A program made the translations under genes and the position numbers. From positions 930,001-994,000 of the forward strand of contig SRSI01000066.1 of the NCBI GenBank assembly GCA_005656395.1: a DNA stretch of 64,000 nucleotides. The letters are read 5' to 3'. Position 1 is the first letter of the stretch. Each line of letters opens with the position of its first letter. Shown here piece after piece: positions 23,956 through 36,411 of this stretch. The stretch is from Strongyloides papillosus. Its lineage: Eukaryota; Nematoda; Chromadorea; Rhabditida; Strongyloididae. The notes below the pieces were generated by a model. It did not search any database. It saw nothing but the letters and a program-made list of their open reading frames with translations, and was not told the DNA's origin.

Positions 23956-25717
23956 TTAACCGGTATAAAGCTCCCTGATACAATTTAAAATTTTTGTCCT
24001 AATAACTTCAGTTTTAGATGACACTTTAATAGAGTGAAAATTAAACCACCAATTTTTTCGTTCCCCGAAGAATATTTTAAATTTCTCTAGCAAACAAGGA
24101 TCATTATCATTTTTTATAAAAAAGAACTTATCAAATAACTTCCAAATTTTATGTTTCTTCCTCCATTTCCCATTATCAAGTAGTCGAACAATAATTTTAA
24201 TGTCTTGTAGTAACACTTCTATGTCTGTATTATCATCCAGTTGGGTTGATTTAAATTTGAGATATTTAATCCAATATTCATGACTTGAATGTAAGTCTGC
24301 AGAAGGATCTAAAGAACGTTCTATTGATTCCGCAATTTGAGGTTGCTTTTCTTGACAAAAACGTTTTGTAACTCTTGGCATCACTGTTGGATAATTTTTA
24401 ACAGCATTTAAAATTAAATCTAGGTGTTCTGATACTAAATCATATTTACAAATAAGATAAATAAATATTTCAAATATCGGCATAAATTCTAATATGTTCC
24501 CGTCTTTTACAATCTCCTTTAATTGTTCAAATAGATAAACGGGCAATTTATCAGAATCTCCCTCTTCATTTCTCCATTTTAAAAATAGTGAAACATTAAG
24601 AAATGCATCATACTTTATCATAGAATTTCTATCTCTGTAAACATCCTTAATTTCTATTTTTCTATATTTGTCATATGCAATTTCAGGTCTAAACTGCAAA
24701 TCGTATGTTAATACACTAAAAATACACGAAATTAGAACATCTCTCTCCATATGTCCATAACTTGAAAGGTTTTCACAAAAATTTAACATATGAGTAAAAA
24801 AAATATTTCTCTTCTCTTCTGAAAGGTGATTTTTCATGAAACAATAAATCATAAAATTAAATACATCAGGTAGTATTTTTGACCATAAGTATAAAAAATT
24901 TTCGATGCGAGAATAATGTCCTTTTTTTAATTTCTTAGTTTGACAAAATTCTTTTTTAACTAATGGAAGTCCAAGAAAGCATAAAACAGCATCTTCGTAC
25001 ATACTTTTCTTAGATAAAACAAAAGAAGTATGGTAACTTTGTTGAATTGCTACTGAAAGAAAAGGTGATCTAGTTTTGTTGTGAGTTTGGTATATAGCTG
25101 TATTTATATCAAATTTATCCCTTATCCATATATACATCGAATGGGAAAAATAATTCTTATTTATATCAACAGCTCTACAAAATGAATTAAAATTAATATT
25201 AAAAAAAATCTCTCATACATTTTACTTGGTTTTCTAAATTTTTTTTTAACACGTACATAATTTGGTTTATAATATCTGTTGCCGAAAGAAGTAAGAAACA
25301 TTTCTAACATAGAAAAAAGTTCAGAATCATTAAGATCATAATCTCTTATGATATGAACAGGATATTCGTAACAAATCTAAAATTACAATTTCACAACAAT
25401 AAATTAAAAAGAAAACTCACGAGACGCTTAGGATCCTCAGGGTTTGAATTGAATAATATTGCTTTTCCTAGTTGTTGAATAAATATTTTTTGCAAAATAG
25501 CGTCACTCCCATATGTTCTATCAGGTGAAGACAAATTTATTTCATCAAATGATTTTTGTAAAAATTCATAACAATTTTTAGACCTCAAATTCCAAACGTT
25601 CCCCCTTTTAAAAGAGGAAGGGGTAATTGTTTCAGAGCGGTCCTCAGTAACCTCTAATTCTGAAGAACTTTCTTCATCTGACAAAACGCCAGAATTATGC
25701 TTTCTTTTCAAAGCCAT
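23956..25717 (-). CDS. Unrecognised 557-aa protein with a helical body
   Basis: I do not recognise this protein. Exons on the minus strand are 25717-25421, 25376-25219 and 25174-23956; both introns are 44 bases, and the joins keep frame through KRL|ICYEYP and PSK-I-AVDINK. The N-terminus is basic then acidic (KRKHNSG, DEESSSELEVTEDRSE), suggesting a nuclear or nucleolar protein (inference). The remaining 450 residues look like a long series of amphipathic helices with many aromatic residues (SRIENFLYLWSKILPDVF, DLVSEHLDLILNAVKNYP), as in HEAT/ARM-like scaffolds, but no family signature is visible. There is no signal peptide or membrane segment. The ATG at 25717 is the first in frame; the frame is open further upstream without an ATG. 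The gene diverges from cullin-3 across 521 bases. Confidence 0.8.
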
Positions 25718-26238
25718 ACTCAGATAGTCAAAAATTATAGTAAGTATGTAGAATACCGAATACACAAAAAAGTTCCTAGAACGAAAAGTATCAGTGTGGA
25801 AGAATGTACATCTAAAGGATAACAATAATAATAATGGCTACTTGTCATGTAAATATTTTTTTAACTGTTTATGTTAATTTTTATAACCATATTATTACAC
25901 AGTAATTTGAAAAAGTACTCTACTTCCACAATACAATAAAGATCAATTCGTTCAATAATAGCAATTAAAGTATTTCTCAGAGTTTATGCTTTTATATGTC
26001 GAAAGAAATGTTGTTATTAAAATTATGTAATTTAAAAGTTATTTAGATTGATAACTAATACCTTATCTGTGCTACATTCTAATTTTTCATTTAATCATTA
26101 AATTTATTTTTTAACTATTTCGTATGCTTATTTAATTCTTAATGACTCCGTTTTTTGAATTCATCTTTTACTTATTTGTCTACTAATCATAAATAATTAC
26201 ATTATAGCATTTTATATTAATTCATTAAAAGTACTAGT
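25718..26238. other. Divergent promoter region
   Basis: 521 bases between the divergent starts of the 557-aa protein gene and cul-3. A+T-rich; no element can be named. Confidence 0.5.
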
Positions 26239-28616
26239 ATGAGAATTCGCTCTTTTCAGGTAAGTTTAATATATAATTATTAATTTAATGTAATATTTAT
26301 AGCCTGTATCTGATCCTACTCAACATATTCAGTCATGGGATTTATTGAAAAAAGCTATTACAGAAATCTTAAATCAAAATAACTCAGGTTTAAGTTTTGA
26401 GGAGTTATATAGAAATGCTTATGTAATGGTTTTATCTAAACATGGCGATAAATTGTATAATGGTTTAAAACAAACACTTGAAAATCATGTAAAACAACGT
26501 GTTTTACAGAGGTTAAACGATTCGTGGAATGACAATTTTCTCGGGACACTGAATAAATTATGGTCTGAACACTCAATTGCAATGCATCTTATACGTGACA
26601 TTTTAATGTATATGGACCGTGTTTACATTCCCAATTCTGGTCATCCAGGGATTTATATTACTGGAATTCAAACGTTTAGAAAATATGTTCTGGAGCAACC
26701 GAATGTTGCAGATAATTTATCCAATATAATTCTTTCTATGGTCAAAAGTGAGAGGAACAACGAATTTATTGACAAAGTTGCTTTAAAAGACGCATGTAAA
26801 ATGTTACTTCACATGGGAAATTCTAGTGATAGAAGTCTGTATGAACAGCTGTTCGAAAAAGAATTTCTTAAAGACACAAAAATATATTATGAACATAAAA
26901 GTCAAAAAATGTTGATGGATAATAGTGCCGATTTGTATGTTGAAAAAGTCCAAGAAATCCTAAAGAAAGAATGTGAATTTGCTGAATTATATTTAGATAA
27001 GGTTACTGAGAAGAAATTAATGCAAGATCTAAATGAAGTTTTGGTTAAAAATCATATTCACACAATTATAAACATGGAAAATTCAGGGATGTTGTATTTG
27101 TTAAAAAATGATATGCTTCCACAATTGGCTAATATGTACAATCTTTTTAAAAATGTTCCTACAGGTATTGAAAATACAGTAAAGTGTTTAAGTCAATATG
27201 TTCGAGAAACTGGTGAATATTATGTAAATTCATTTGACAAAGTAGGTGAAGATGGGCAAACAATTGTAACACCTGTAAAATTAATAGAAAATTTAATCGG
27301 ATTAAGAGATCGTTGTGAAAATTTCCTTATCAATGCATTTCATAGGGATGAACAGATTAAGCGATCATTGGTGGAGGATTTCGAATACTTTGTAAATCTT
27401 TCAAGGAAAACTCCTGAATATTTGTCATTATATATTGATGATCGTTTAAAAAAACATCTTAAAGAACAAGAGGGTGACATAGAGGCCGCAACTTCTAAAG
27501 CAATGATTTTATTCAAATATATTGTCGATAAAGATATGTTTGAAACATATTATAGAAAACATCTGTCAAGACGACTTTTAAATTCTAAATCAGCACTGGA
27601 TTATTCTGAAAAGCATGTTGTAGATAAGATTAAACACGAATGTGGTGGAAGTTTTACAAGTAAAATGGATGGAATGTTCCAAGATATTGAGTCAGCACAA
27701 TTAATTCAAACAACGTATAAAGAATATTGTCAAAATAACCCATCATCTAGTGGAATAGATTTAACTATTAGAGTTTTGAAACCTATTAATTGGCCATCAT
27801 CTATTGGTGAGGAGGTTGTAAACATTCCACCAGAATTAACTTCTGCTTTCAATCACTTTAATACATTTTATACACATAAATTTAAGAACAGAAAATTAAT
27901 GTTACATTGGGGTTTAGGTAACGCAGAACTTAAAGTAACATTTTATAATAAATCTAAAAATAATGACGATAAAAGTCAGCTGGAGAATGGTAATGGTGGT
28001 AACTCAAATACTCGTAAAGAAACAAAGATCCTCATTGTTTCAACTACAATTATGTTAATGCTTTTAGAATTTAACAAGAGTGAAAGATTATCTTTCAAGG
28101 AGTTAAAAGATTCCACAAAATTGCCAGAAAAAGACCTTAAAAGAGCCTTAATGTCTGTATCAATGGGAAAAGCTAGTCAAAGAATTCTCATCAGAGCTGT
28201 AGGAACCGGAAAAGAGATACAACATACAGATGAATTTACAATCAATGATAATTTTACTTCAAAATTTGCTAAAATTCGTATTACAAGTGTAACAGGTAAA
28301 ACAGAAGTTGAAAATGAGAATGAAAGAAAGAAAACCAAGGAAGTTCTTGAAGGTGATCGTAAAGCTGAAATTGATGCAGCTATTGTTCGTGTTATGAAAG
28401 CTAGAAAAAGCTTTAATCATAATAATTTAATCACTGAGGTTTGTTTTATTATTACTTACTATTAATTTTTTTCCAACATTTTAGGTTACAAATGTTCTTT
28501 GTAAACGATTTAGACCCGAGATTTCAACAATTAAAAAGTGTATTGAAGGTCTTATTGAAAGAGATTTCCTCAAAAGGAATGAAAAAGACAACAAGACATA
28601 TGAGTATGTCGCTTAA
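26239..28616 (+). CDS. cul-3: Cullin-3, scaffold of BTB-type E3 ubiquitin ligases
   Basis: Scaffold of cytosolic/nuclear CRL3 ligases, which hold a BTB substrate adaptor at the N-terminus and RBX1-E2 at the C-terminus. Exons are 26239-26259, 26303-28438 and 28485-28616, giving 762 aa, close to the usual 768. The first exon encodes only MRIRSFQ. Cullin repeats start at WDLLKKAI..NNSGLSFEEL, and IRDILMYMDRVYI is near-identical to the family. The cullin homology region contains DFEYFVNLSRKTPEYLSLYI, ILFKYIVDKDMFETYYRKHL and ECGGSFTSKMDGMFQDI. The neddylation block VMKARKSFNHNNLITEV places the acceptor Lys at about residue 706, and the winged helix ends KTYEYVA. Intron 2 lies just inside that block; stopping at the unspliced frame would remove the last 43 residues. 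It converges on ASCC3. Confidence 0.95.
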
Positions 28617-28963
28617 TTGCATAATAGTGAAATGAATATTTTAAAAATATATGCCCCTAACTATTTTAACCCTAATTTGAAAGTGAACTTTTTTCTACAT
28701 TGCTCTGAATAAATCTTATATATTTAATACATCAATTTATTCCTTTGGTCAATTTCTGTATCAACTTAATTTTTTTTTGTCAAAATAAAGAATAATTGAA
28801 TTGTAAAGATTCATCTTGAATGATATTTTAAATACAATATTTAAGGATTTGTGGAGAACATATCTTACTTAAATATATGTGAAATAGTAGAAATGTAATT
28901 GTACTTAATAATTATTTATTATATAATTTTTTGATTGCTATAGAAAGATAAGAAATCATAAAA
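28617..28963. other. Convergent 3' region
   Basis: 347 bases between the stops of cul-3 and ASCC3, with T-rich runs and AATAAA-like words on the plus strand. No gene seen. Confidence 0.55.
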
Positions 28964-31900
28964 TTATTGTATATTAACAAAAAAATTATATTCTTGATCA
29001 ATACCTAAATATGAATCAGAGAAAATGTATATTGTATAACGAAATACTCCAGAAATTTTTGGTGTTGTAAATAAAAGTTTAGCTACAAATGTATCATTTA
29101 TTGAATTTATTCTTGAGGTTGCTAAAAATTCTTCTTTGGTTGAATTAGCCAGTATCACAATATATCCAGGTGCTTTTTGTTTAGAAAATTTAGAATAAAC
29201 AATGTTATTATCAAATCTGGAAACAGATGAAAAAGATAACTTCAGATTAATGGAATATGAAGTACTTGAATCAAGAGTAATTTTTTCTTTATCATTAAAA
29301 TTTGTTATTATTTTTGGAAGTATGATATTTCTTTTCATGAGAGGTGAAATTGTTATTTTGTCAACATTTACAATAGGATATCTAATCAAAATATCAATTA
29401 TTTTTCTAATTTCAGTATAATCTAATACAGTTCTTTTTTTAAAAAAATTAAAAGCATTATTTCTAGTGTCATCATCTATTTTTTCCATATTATCAAGTTT
29501 CAAGTGTCTTTGTAAAAGTGGTATAGTGAAATTTTCACCTATACTTGATATAGTAGATGAATCAATATAGGGTAATGAAAGTAAATAATGATCATAATGC
29601 CACCGGCCTTGAATAATCATTTGTTGTAAAATCAAAACATTGATAGATGTTCTCAGATAACCTTTAATAAATGTATATTCATACATTGCTTGAATGATAC
29701 GTAAACATGAATCAAGGCAACTTCTTAAATCTGTCTTATAATCTACAGGTAATTGAAAACGACTAAAATGTGCTTGATACATTAAAAATACTTTTGTATG
29801 TGATGAATCAAATGTAGCATATTTTCCTAGTCTTAGTGGTAATTGACGTGAAATTTCTTCATTCAATATATCTTCATTATGTCTTACGGGTACCTCACTA
29901 TATTCAGGCATATCAGACATGATTTGAATTAACTCTTCTATAGTAGTGTTTGGGCCAATCTCATCTAGCATATGTTTTATGGATGTATGTTGAAGGTAGA
30001 AATTTGAAGCTATCTTACCATAAGGTGTTGACTTTAAATATGTTCCTTGATTATCTGCAAACTTAATACAACAAGAATCAATTAATTTTTGAAGAGAATT
30101 ATCAATTACTCGTACTAGAAATTCTATAAGACCTTCATTTGTAGCTTCTTCCACACCATAGAAACTTGGATTGTTAAAAAGTCTCCTATAAAAATATGTA
30201 CCAGATAAATAATCCATAGCATCTTGTTTATTTTTAATAATTCCAGCACAAATTTCAGCATTTATGTGATTAGGTAAATATTCTAATAAACTACTTTCTA
30301 CTGGGAAAGGTGAATAAAGGAAATTTTTATAGAAATTCTTCTTAATATCTTGACAATATATCACAGCAACAGCTGATTGATCAAATTGTGGTCTTCCAGC
30401 ACGTCCTACCATTTGCATTATATCTGTTACAGGAAAATCAACATATCTTCCTTTTTTACCATCATAATATTCAGTACCCTTAACAATAACAAGATGAGCA
30501 GGACAATTAATACCCCAAGCAAGTGTAGCTGTTGTAACAAGAACTTGAATCTTTTTTTCAACAAATAATTTTTCAACCATTGTTCTTTCATTTTTATTCA
30601 ATCCTGCATGATGCATTCCAATTCCAAATGGTAATGTTAACCGGAGATATTCATCTTTTGTTGTAGCTAATAAAAGTTCCATTTCTTCTGTAGTCATATT
30701 TACCCATTGTGTTGGATCAGATTCTAAGGAAAGTAATGGTATAAAAGATTGTGCTGTGATTCTTGTTTGCCTTCTCGAAGCGACAAAAATAAGAACAGGT
30801 TTTTTAGGTGAATACGTTTTGATAGCATTAAATGCTGGTTTATTCATTAATGCCATTCTGGGACAATAATGTACCCCTGGAAATCCAGCAATATGAATAG
30901 ATATAGGAACAGGTCTAACACTTGATCTAAAGTTAAATAATCCGTATTCTTTAACTCCTAACCATTCTGCTACATCACCAGCATTTGCTAATGCTGTTGA
31001 TAAACCTACAATACGAATTTCATCCAAATTTTTTATTTTTGCTTTCCTTCTCTTTTCGTTAATCATTTTGAGACGTGTAACAAATGCTTCCACAACAGCA
31101 CCACGTTCCACACCAAGAAGATGTATTTCATCGATAATGACACAATCTACATTTCTGACATATCTTCTAGTTTCCCATGATCTCATTATACCGTCCCATT
31201 TTTCGGGTGTTGTAACTAAAATTGATGCTCTTTCCAATGTTCTTGAAGATGGAGTATAATCACCAGAAATTTCAACAACACTAATGTTTAATTTTTTTTC
31301 CATTTTACTTTTCCAATCATCTACTCTTTCACGAACAAGAGCTTTTAACGGTGCAATATAAACAACTTTTCTTTTGATGTTGTCTTTATTTAAAGTATGA
31401 AAAATAGCAAGTTCAGCACACAACGTTTTACCAGACCCTGTTGGAGCACCCACAAGAACATGTTCAGAAGTATGGTAAAGTTTAAAAAATAACTGTGTTT
31501 GAATTGGATTAAAATATTCGAAACTGTACAAACTTTCATATTGTGGGTTCTTCAATGCTCTAATTGGTAATGGATCTAATGGTAGTAAGTCCGTATGAGT
31601 CATATTTGAAATTGGGAAAATACAATTGTGCATGGATATAGGATAACAATAATCTTCAACCAAATAAAAATTGTGTGCAATGCGTATTTGATAATTGTCA
31701 TTAGTTTCAGTATCATTTATTGGTATTGTTATAGTTAGGTCTAAATTTTCTTTTTCATAAACTTTTTTCTTAGGAAAATTTATTAATTCATGATGTAGAA
31801 TTCTATTTTCATTAACATTTTCAATAAACAACCAAAATTGAGTTGATGTATCTTTTCCAAATAACTTATCACTCCAATTAAACAAAGGATTTAAAATAAC

Positions 31901-34900
31901 ATTTATTTGAATTATTGAATGAGTAATTGGTTTTACTGTTCCTTCAACTTCTAACATTGGTAGCATTCTTATTCCATCATAAACTTTTTTAGCATCAACT
32001 CTTAATAATTCACTTATTTCTTTTTCTTCCATTTCATATAAATCGTAATATGAAAGATTTTTTTGTTCTAGTTTTCTTAAAATAGTTTCACTATACATAC
32101 CTTCTATTTGTCTTAAAGGACAATCAAAATGCCATAAACGATTTTCTATACACCTTGTTAATGTTAAAAATTTGACAGTTGTATGTAGCCAGCCTTTTTT
32201 AAGTGAAATTTCAAATAATGCACGACACAGTCTTGGAGCATTTTGTATAATATATAATGTTTCTCCATTTAGAGTAAAATTTCTATTTACATATCTAGAT
32301 ATGTAAGATTGAAGTAAAATATTAACTTTTCCAGACACATATGTCAAATCACATTTTGCTTTAAATTTGCAAGCAGTCCTCTTAATATTTTGTAAATCTT
32401 CAATATCGTCATCTCGAATTTTAAGGGAAGAAAATTCGGCAGCCTCTGATAATAATGATAAAATTTGACCTTCAGTCATTTGAGGTTCAAGTGTAACATT
32501 TTCCATATGTCGCTCAGCTAAGAAAGTTTCCATAGTCTCTGATGATACATAAAAATTACTAGCAATTCTACCTAAGTCGGTTGGAGACATGAATCCATTA
32601 ATTGAATCAAAGACAACCATATGTAAAGCATTTAATTTTCTGGCAGCATTATATACTATTTGTATTAAATGTTCCTCCAAGTCAGGATCTCGTCTTATTT
32701 CATTGTAACTTATACCATAAACAAGGGGATTTTTTTTTGCACGAATATAATAAAATGTAGAACGAATCCAACTCACAGCTTCTTTAATATTTGTTACACT
32801 TCCACGGGCAATTTCTGCATTAAGGTTATCCAAAATTTTATTTACAAATTGTGATTCTATTGGAGTTGAATGTGACAACATTCCTAAGTATTTACTCATT
32901 TTAGAATGATGAGATATAATTACACCGTATCCAACTTTTTCATTAAATTGTGGACGTCCTGCTCTACCAAAAATTTGTTGAACATCAAGAATTGACAGAT
33001 CAGACATAACACCTTTTGATGAATCAAAAACATCGGTACCACGTATAACTACAGCAGATGCTGGTAAATTGACTCCCCAAGCAAGTGTTGCTGTACAAAA
33101 TAATACACTAATATACCCTGATAAAAACATCGATTCTATTATATTTCTTTCAGATCGTTGCATTCCAGCATGATGAACACCAAATCCTAGACAAAACAAC
33201 TCTAACAAACGGTTATTTTTTAATTTTTCAACTCTTTTTTTTGCTAAAACATATTCCGGATCATAAATATTTTCAACTAAGAAATCTTCCAATTCATTGT
33301 TAGTTGCAGCACACTCTCTAAATACTTCAGCTAACCTCCAAGTTGCATTTCTAGCATGAACAAATACTAAAACTTGTTGTTTTCTTGAAACAAAACTTTT
33401 TACTTTATCATACGCAATTCTATCTAACAGTTCTTCAGTACTAAAACTTGGACCCTCTTTTTTTGGAGGAGGAACTTCTATATTATCTGGAAAAACAGCA
33501 GGAGTAGTACCGTTTTTTTTCTCATTATTCTTCTGATTTTTGCTTACACTTTTTACCACTTGCTTTTTAACGCCAATAAATGTCATGTCAAGAGGAACTG
33601 GTCGAAATCTATCATCAAATACAAATAGCCCTTTCATCTTATCAACTTGTAAAAATTCTGCAGCATCCTCATAATTTGGTAATGTAGCTGATAACCCAAC
33701 AAATCTAATTTTTTTCTGACATATTACCATTTCCCGTAATGCTCTTGCAACAATTGCTTCTATTACTGCTCCTCTATCATCATTCAATAAATGCACTTCA
33801 TCAATGATCATTAATTTAACATTTGAATTAAAAAAACTACCACTTTCATCACTAGAGTTACTTTTTCTACTTATTACATCCCATTTTTCTGGTGTTAATA
33901 TAAGCATATTTGTGTTATCCATTTCTTTTTTTGTTAAATTTGTATCTCCAGTTAATTCTTTAACCTGTAATCCAAAGTGTGCTAAACGTTTTCCAAAACT
34001 TTCTGTCATTTCACTTGCTAACGCTTTCATTGGACAAATATAGATTATTTTAAATTCTCCTTTATTAATATTTCCACAATCATCACAATGATCAGCTATA
34101 CATTTCATTATAGTGAGCATTGCAATGTTTGTTTTACCAGCACCCGTTGGAGCACAGATCAATAAATTTTCATTGCTTTTGAATGCTTGTTCATAAACGA
34201 CTGATTGAATTATGTTTAGATGTTTAAATTTTAAAAAACCTTTAGCACAAAAAGAATCCATTTCTGAGACAGGTAATTTTGAAAATTGTGCATTAATGTC
34301 ATTGTCTGGTGAGTTATTTTGTGAAATTGGGGGAATCGAAACTTCTTCATATGTTGGAAGATCTTTTCTTGTTGATCCTTGAGGTAATACCATCTTATAA
34401 CCAGACATTAACATTGTAATACGATTTGAATTCATGACATTGCTAAAAACATACGGCAGCTTTACATTATTTACTGTTTGATTTCTAATAAATTCATCAA
34501 AACTTTCTTCAATTGCTGTCAAATCATCACTCATTTTTAATGATTCTTGAATAGCTAACTCTATATCTTTTCTTTCATCCTCACCAACATTTCTATACAA
34601 CTCCTTCATTCCTTTTTTTATTTTCTTCCCTAATTTTTTGGTATCTTTTTTTAATTTGGTGTCTTCTTTAACTTGAAAACTAAAATTTGAACCCGCTAAG
34701 GAGTTTTTCATGCTAATAGTTGAAGCTTTTATTTCATTTACACGATTGACTTTTTTTAATTTTTCATGTTCTGATTGTGACAATCCTTTTAAAATAGTAT
34801 CACGGTTTTCTAATATTAAGGAAATTAAATCAAACCTTTCGAAGCCAAGAAGATCGCATAATTCGAATTGCAAATCATCAGAAGATCTTGAACTTTTCAA

Positions 34901-35002
34901 TAAATCAAATAAGTGATTAATAATAATTTCATGTTCCGCGAATGAATCTCGAATTTGATTGGTTACTTCAACTAGAATGTAACAATAACTGTCACAATCC
35001 AT
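28964..35002 (-). CDS. ASCC3: ASCC3-type double-cassette Ski2-like helicase
   Basis: Large 3'-5' helicase of the ASCC complex, which clears collided ribosomes (ribosome quality control) and unwinds alkylated DNA for repair. One uninterrupted exon encodes 2012 aa. The N-terminus keeps the ASCC3-type block SSDDLQFELCDLLGFERFDL and the later LPQGSTRKDLPTYEEV. Cassette 1 has APTGAGKTN near residue 284, DEVH near 400, and IFGRAGRPQF, followed by a Sec63-type helical/Ig unit. Cassette 2 has APTGSGKT near 1186, DEIHLLGVERG near 1290, VGLSTALANA and MVGRAGRPQF, then a second Sec63 unit containing VRHNEDILNEE and IIQGRWHYD. The closest alternative is the spliceosomal helicase Brr2; the N-terminus and PTGAGKTNIAMLT-type wording favour ASCC3. 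Both ATPase sites look intact. Confidence 0.93.
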   Translation of the reverse strand: MDCDSYCYILVEVTNQIRDSFAEHEIIINHLFDLLKSSRSSDDLQFELCDLLGFERFDLISLILENRDTILKGLSQSEHEKLKKVNRVNEIKASTISMKNSLAGSNFSFQVKEDTKLKKDTKKLGKKIKKGMKELYRNVGEDERKDIELAIQESLKMSDDLTAIEESFDEFIRNQTVNNVKLPYVFSNVMNSNRITMLMSGYKMVLPQGSTRKDLPTYEEVSIPPISQNNSPDNDINAQFSKLPVSEMDSFCAKGFLKFKHLNIIQSVVYEQAFKSNENLLICAPTGAGKTNIAMLTIMKCIADHCDDCGNINKGEFKIIYICPMKALASEMTESFGKRLAHFGLQVKELTGDTNLTKKEMDNTNMLILTPEKWDVISRKSNSSDESGSFFNSNVKLMIIDEVHLLNDDRGAVIEAIVARALREMVICQKKIRFVGLSATLPNYEDAAEFLQVDKMKGLFVFDDRFRPVPLDMTFIGVKKQVVKSVSKNQKNNEKKNGTTPAVFPDNIEVPPPKKEGPSFSTEELLDRIAYDKVKSFVSRKQQVLVFVHARNATWRLAEVFRECAATNNELEDFLVENIYDPEYVLAKKRVEKLKNNRLLELFCLGFGVHHAGMQRSERNIIESMFLSGYISVLFCTATLAWGVNLPASAVVIRGTDVFDSSKGVMSDLSILDVQQIFGRAGRPQFNEKVGYGVIISHHSKMSKYLGMLSHSTPIESQFVNKILDNLNAEIARGSVTNIKEAVSWIRSTFYYIRAKKNPLVYGISYNEIRRDPDLEEHLIQIVYNAARKLNALHMVVFDSINGFMSPTDLGRIASNFYVSSETMETFLAERHMENVTLEPQMTEGQILSLLSEAAEFSSLKIRDDDIEDLQNIKRTACKFKAKCDLTYVSGKVNILLQSYISRYVNRNFTLNGETLYIIQNAPRLCRALFEISLKKGWLHTTVKFLTLTRCIENRLWHFDCPLRQIEGMYSETILRKLEQKNLSYYDLYEMEEKEISELLRVDAKKVYDGIRMLPMLEVEGTVKPITHSIIQINVILNPLFNWSDKLFGKDTSTQFWLFIENVNENRILHHELINFPKKKVYEKENLDLTITIPINDTETNDNYQIRIAHNFYLVEDYCYPISMHNCIFPISNMTHTDLLPLDPLPIRALKNPQYESLYSFEYFNPIQTQLFFKLYHTSEHVLVGAPTGSGKTLCAELAIFHTLNKDNIKRKVVYIAPLKALVRERVDDWKSKMEKKLNISVVEISGDYTPSSRTLERASILVTTPEKWDGIMRSWETRRYVRNVDCVIIDEIHLLGVERGAVVEAFVTRLKMINEKRRKAKIKNLDEIRIVGLSTALANAGDVAEWLGVKEYGLFNFRSSVRPVPISIHIAGFPGVHYCPRMALMNKPAFNAIKTYSPKKPVLIFVASRRQTRITAQSFIPLLSLESDPTQWVNMTTEEMELLLATTKDEYLRLTLPFGIGMHHAGLNKNERTMVEKLFVEKKIQVLVTTATLAWGINCPAHLVIVKGTEYYDGKKGRYVDFPVTDIMQMVGRAGRPQFDQSAVAVIYCQDIKKNFYKNFLYSPFPVESSLLEYLPNHINAEICAGIIKNKQDAMDYLSGTYFYRRLFNNPSFYGVEEATNEGLIEFLVRVIDNSLQKLIDSCCIKFADNQGTYLKSTPYGKIASNFYLQHTSIKHMLDEIGPNTTIEELIQIMSDMPEYSEVPVRHNEDILNEEISRQLPLRLGKYATFDSSHTKVFLMYQAHFSRFQLPVDYKTDLRSCLDSCLRIIQAMYEYTFIKGYLRTSINVLILQQMIIQGRWHYDHYLLSLPYIDSSTISSIGENFTIPLLQRHLKLDNMEKIDDDTRNNAFNFFKKRTVLDYTEIRKIIDILIRYPIVNVDKITISPLMKRNIILPKIITNFNDKEKITLDSSTSYSINLKLSFSSVSRFDNNIVYSKFSKQKAPGYIVILANSTKEEFLATSRINSINDTFVAKLLFTTPKISGVFRYTIYIFSDSYLGIDQEYNFFVNIQ

Positions 35003-35395
35003 AATTTCCCTTTTTTTATTTTAAGTATTTTTTGAAATCTTTGCAATAATAAATACAATTTAATAAATAACTGTAAAATAACAAATTTATTATAAACTAA
35101 TAAAATATTCAATTTAACAAAAATAAACGTTTATATAATAAATGTATTTTATTAAAAAATGAATAGTTGAAAATAAGAAATTTTTAAAAATTACTAACAG
35201 TACTAAAGTGACAACTTTGCCATTAAGGCCGCGTCTCTTTTATACAACTATTTCGAAATATTTCATTTATCTTTATGTATTTTGATAGTTTAAATATTTT
35301 AATTTATTTTATTATGTGTAATTTGACAAAAGAACAGAATTAATAGTATGATGTATAGATTATTATTATTTCCTTAAGAGTATAAATTAGATTAA
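35003..35395. other. Intergenic, no gene seen
   Basis: 393 bases between the PDZ gene stop and the ASCC3 start, same strand. A+T-rich, no coding signal. A promoter for ASCC3 is likely here. Confidence 0.5.
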
Positions 35396-36294
35396 TCATT
35401 TTCTTACTTTTCGAAGTTCTTTTCCTTCGTTATCAGATACTATAAAATATTCAAAAACCTCATCATCAAATGTAATACCTTTTGAACTTTGGATTGGATT
35501 AATTGATAATATAGACTTTGCTGGCTTATCATATGCTTTTATTCTTTTCCGTTCCAGTGCTGCAATTTGTTTGACGTCACTATTCATTCTATAACTTGGA
35601 TTGTTGTCATTTTTCTGGCATAAAATTTCATCGATAAATTTGATTGCATCTTCAGAATCTGGTCTTTCAACAACCACTGTTACTTTATTTTTTTTCTAAA
35701 AAAATATGAACTGTACAATTCTTTATTTACCTGTAAGTTATTAATTATTAGTTTTTTGCAAACATTTTTATCTGATACAGGAATTCCATCAACATCACAA
35801 ATTCTATCTCCCGGAATAAAAACTTCATCAGATACGGATCCTTGGTCACATTTTGAGACAATAACTTTATTGTTGTGATGACGTATACCAATTCCTAATT
35901 TCCTCCCCTTTGAAACCGTTAATGTTGCTAAAAAATACACGTATCCATCTTTTCTTAGTATATTTTTCTCTCTATCTTCAGGAATTTGAATTCTCGATAA
36001 CATTTCATTTGTTCTTTTATCATCTCTTGATATTGTTAAATAAAATTTTGTATCTATATATTGTAATAACTCATAAAAATGATCTGTATTTTTTACAGGA
36101 ATATTATTTACTGAAATTATTTGGTCACCAACTTGTAGAAATTTTTCTCCTATAGTTCCTTTTTGGATTTTTACAATAATTAAATTTTCATTCGGTGTTC
36201 CGCCTAGTGGTTCTCCATCTTCAACTGGAACTTCAAAAGTAATTTTATTATTAGTATTAGAAGAACCGGATGATAAATTTGATGAGGAAGACAT
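35396..36294 (-). CDS. Small protein with two PDZ domains
   Basis: Exons on the minus strand are 36294-35731 and 35695-35396 (35-base intron, phase 0), giving 287 aa. PDZ1 covers about residues 18-95 (FEVPVEDGEPLGGTPNENLI, KGTIGEKFLQVGDQIISVNN). PDZ2 covers about 118-203 (VSKGRKLGIGIRHHNNKVIV, GSVSDEVFIPGDRICDVDG), with its last strand KVTVVVERP completed by exon 2. The C-terminal 80 residues are polar and basic (ALERKRIKAYDKPAKS, GKELRKVRK). In both PDZ domains the carboxylate-binding loop is PLG/LGI-like. It resembles the small multi-PDZ proteins expanded in nematodes; the partner is unknown. It starts 118 bases after the Tudor gene stop on the same strand, which suggests an operon. Confidence 0.82.
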
Positions 36295-36411
36295 CTTTAA
36301 AAAATGTATTTTATCAATCTATTTATTGGAATGAAATTTGAATAGAAAAATATATGAAAATACAATGCAAAAAAAGTCATATAAATTTAATAGAAAATGA
36401 ACAATAATAAA

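Noticed and set aside
28441..28635. 64-codon plus-strand frame after the long cul-3 exon
   Set aside because: The conserved cullin winged-helix end is obtained only by splicing 28438 to 28485 in a different frame.
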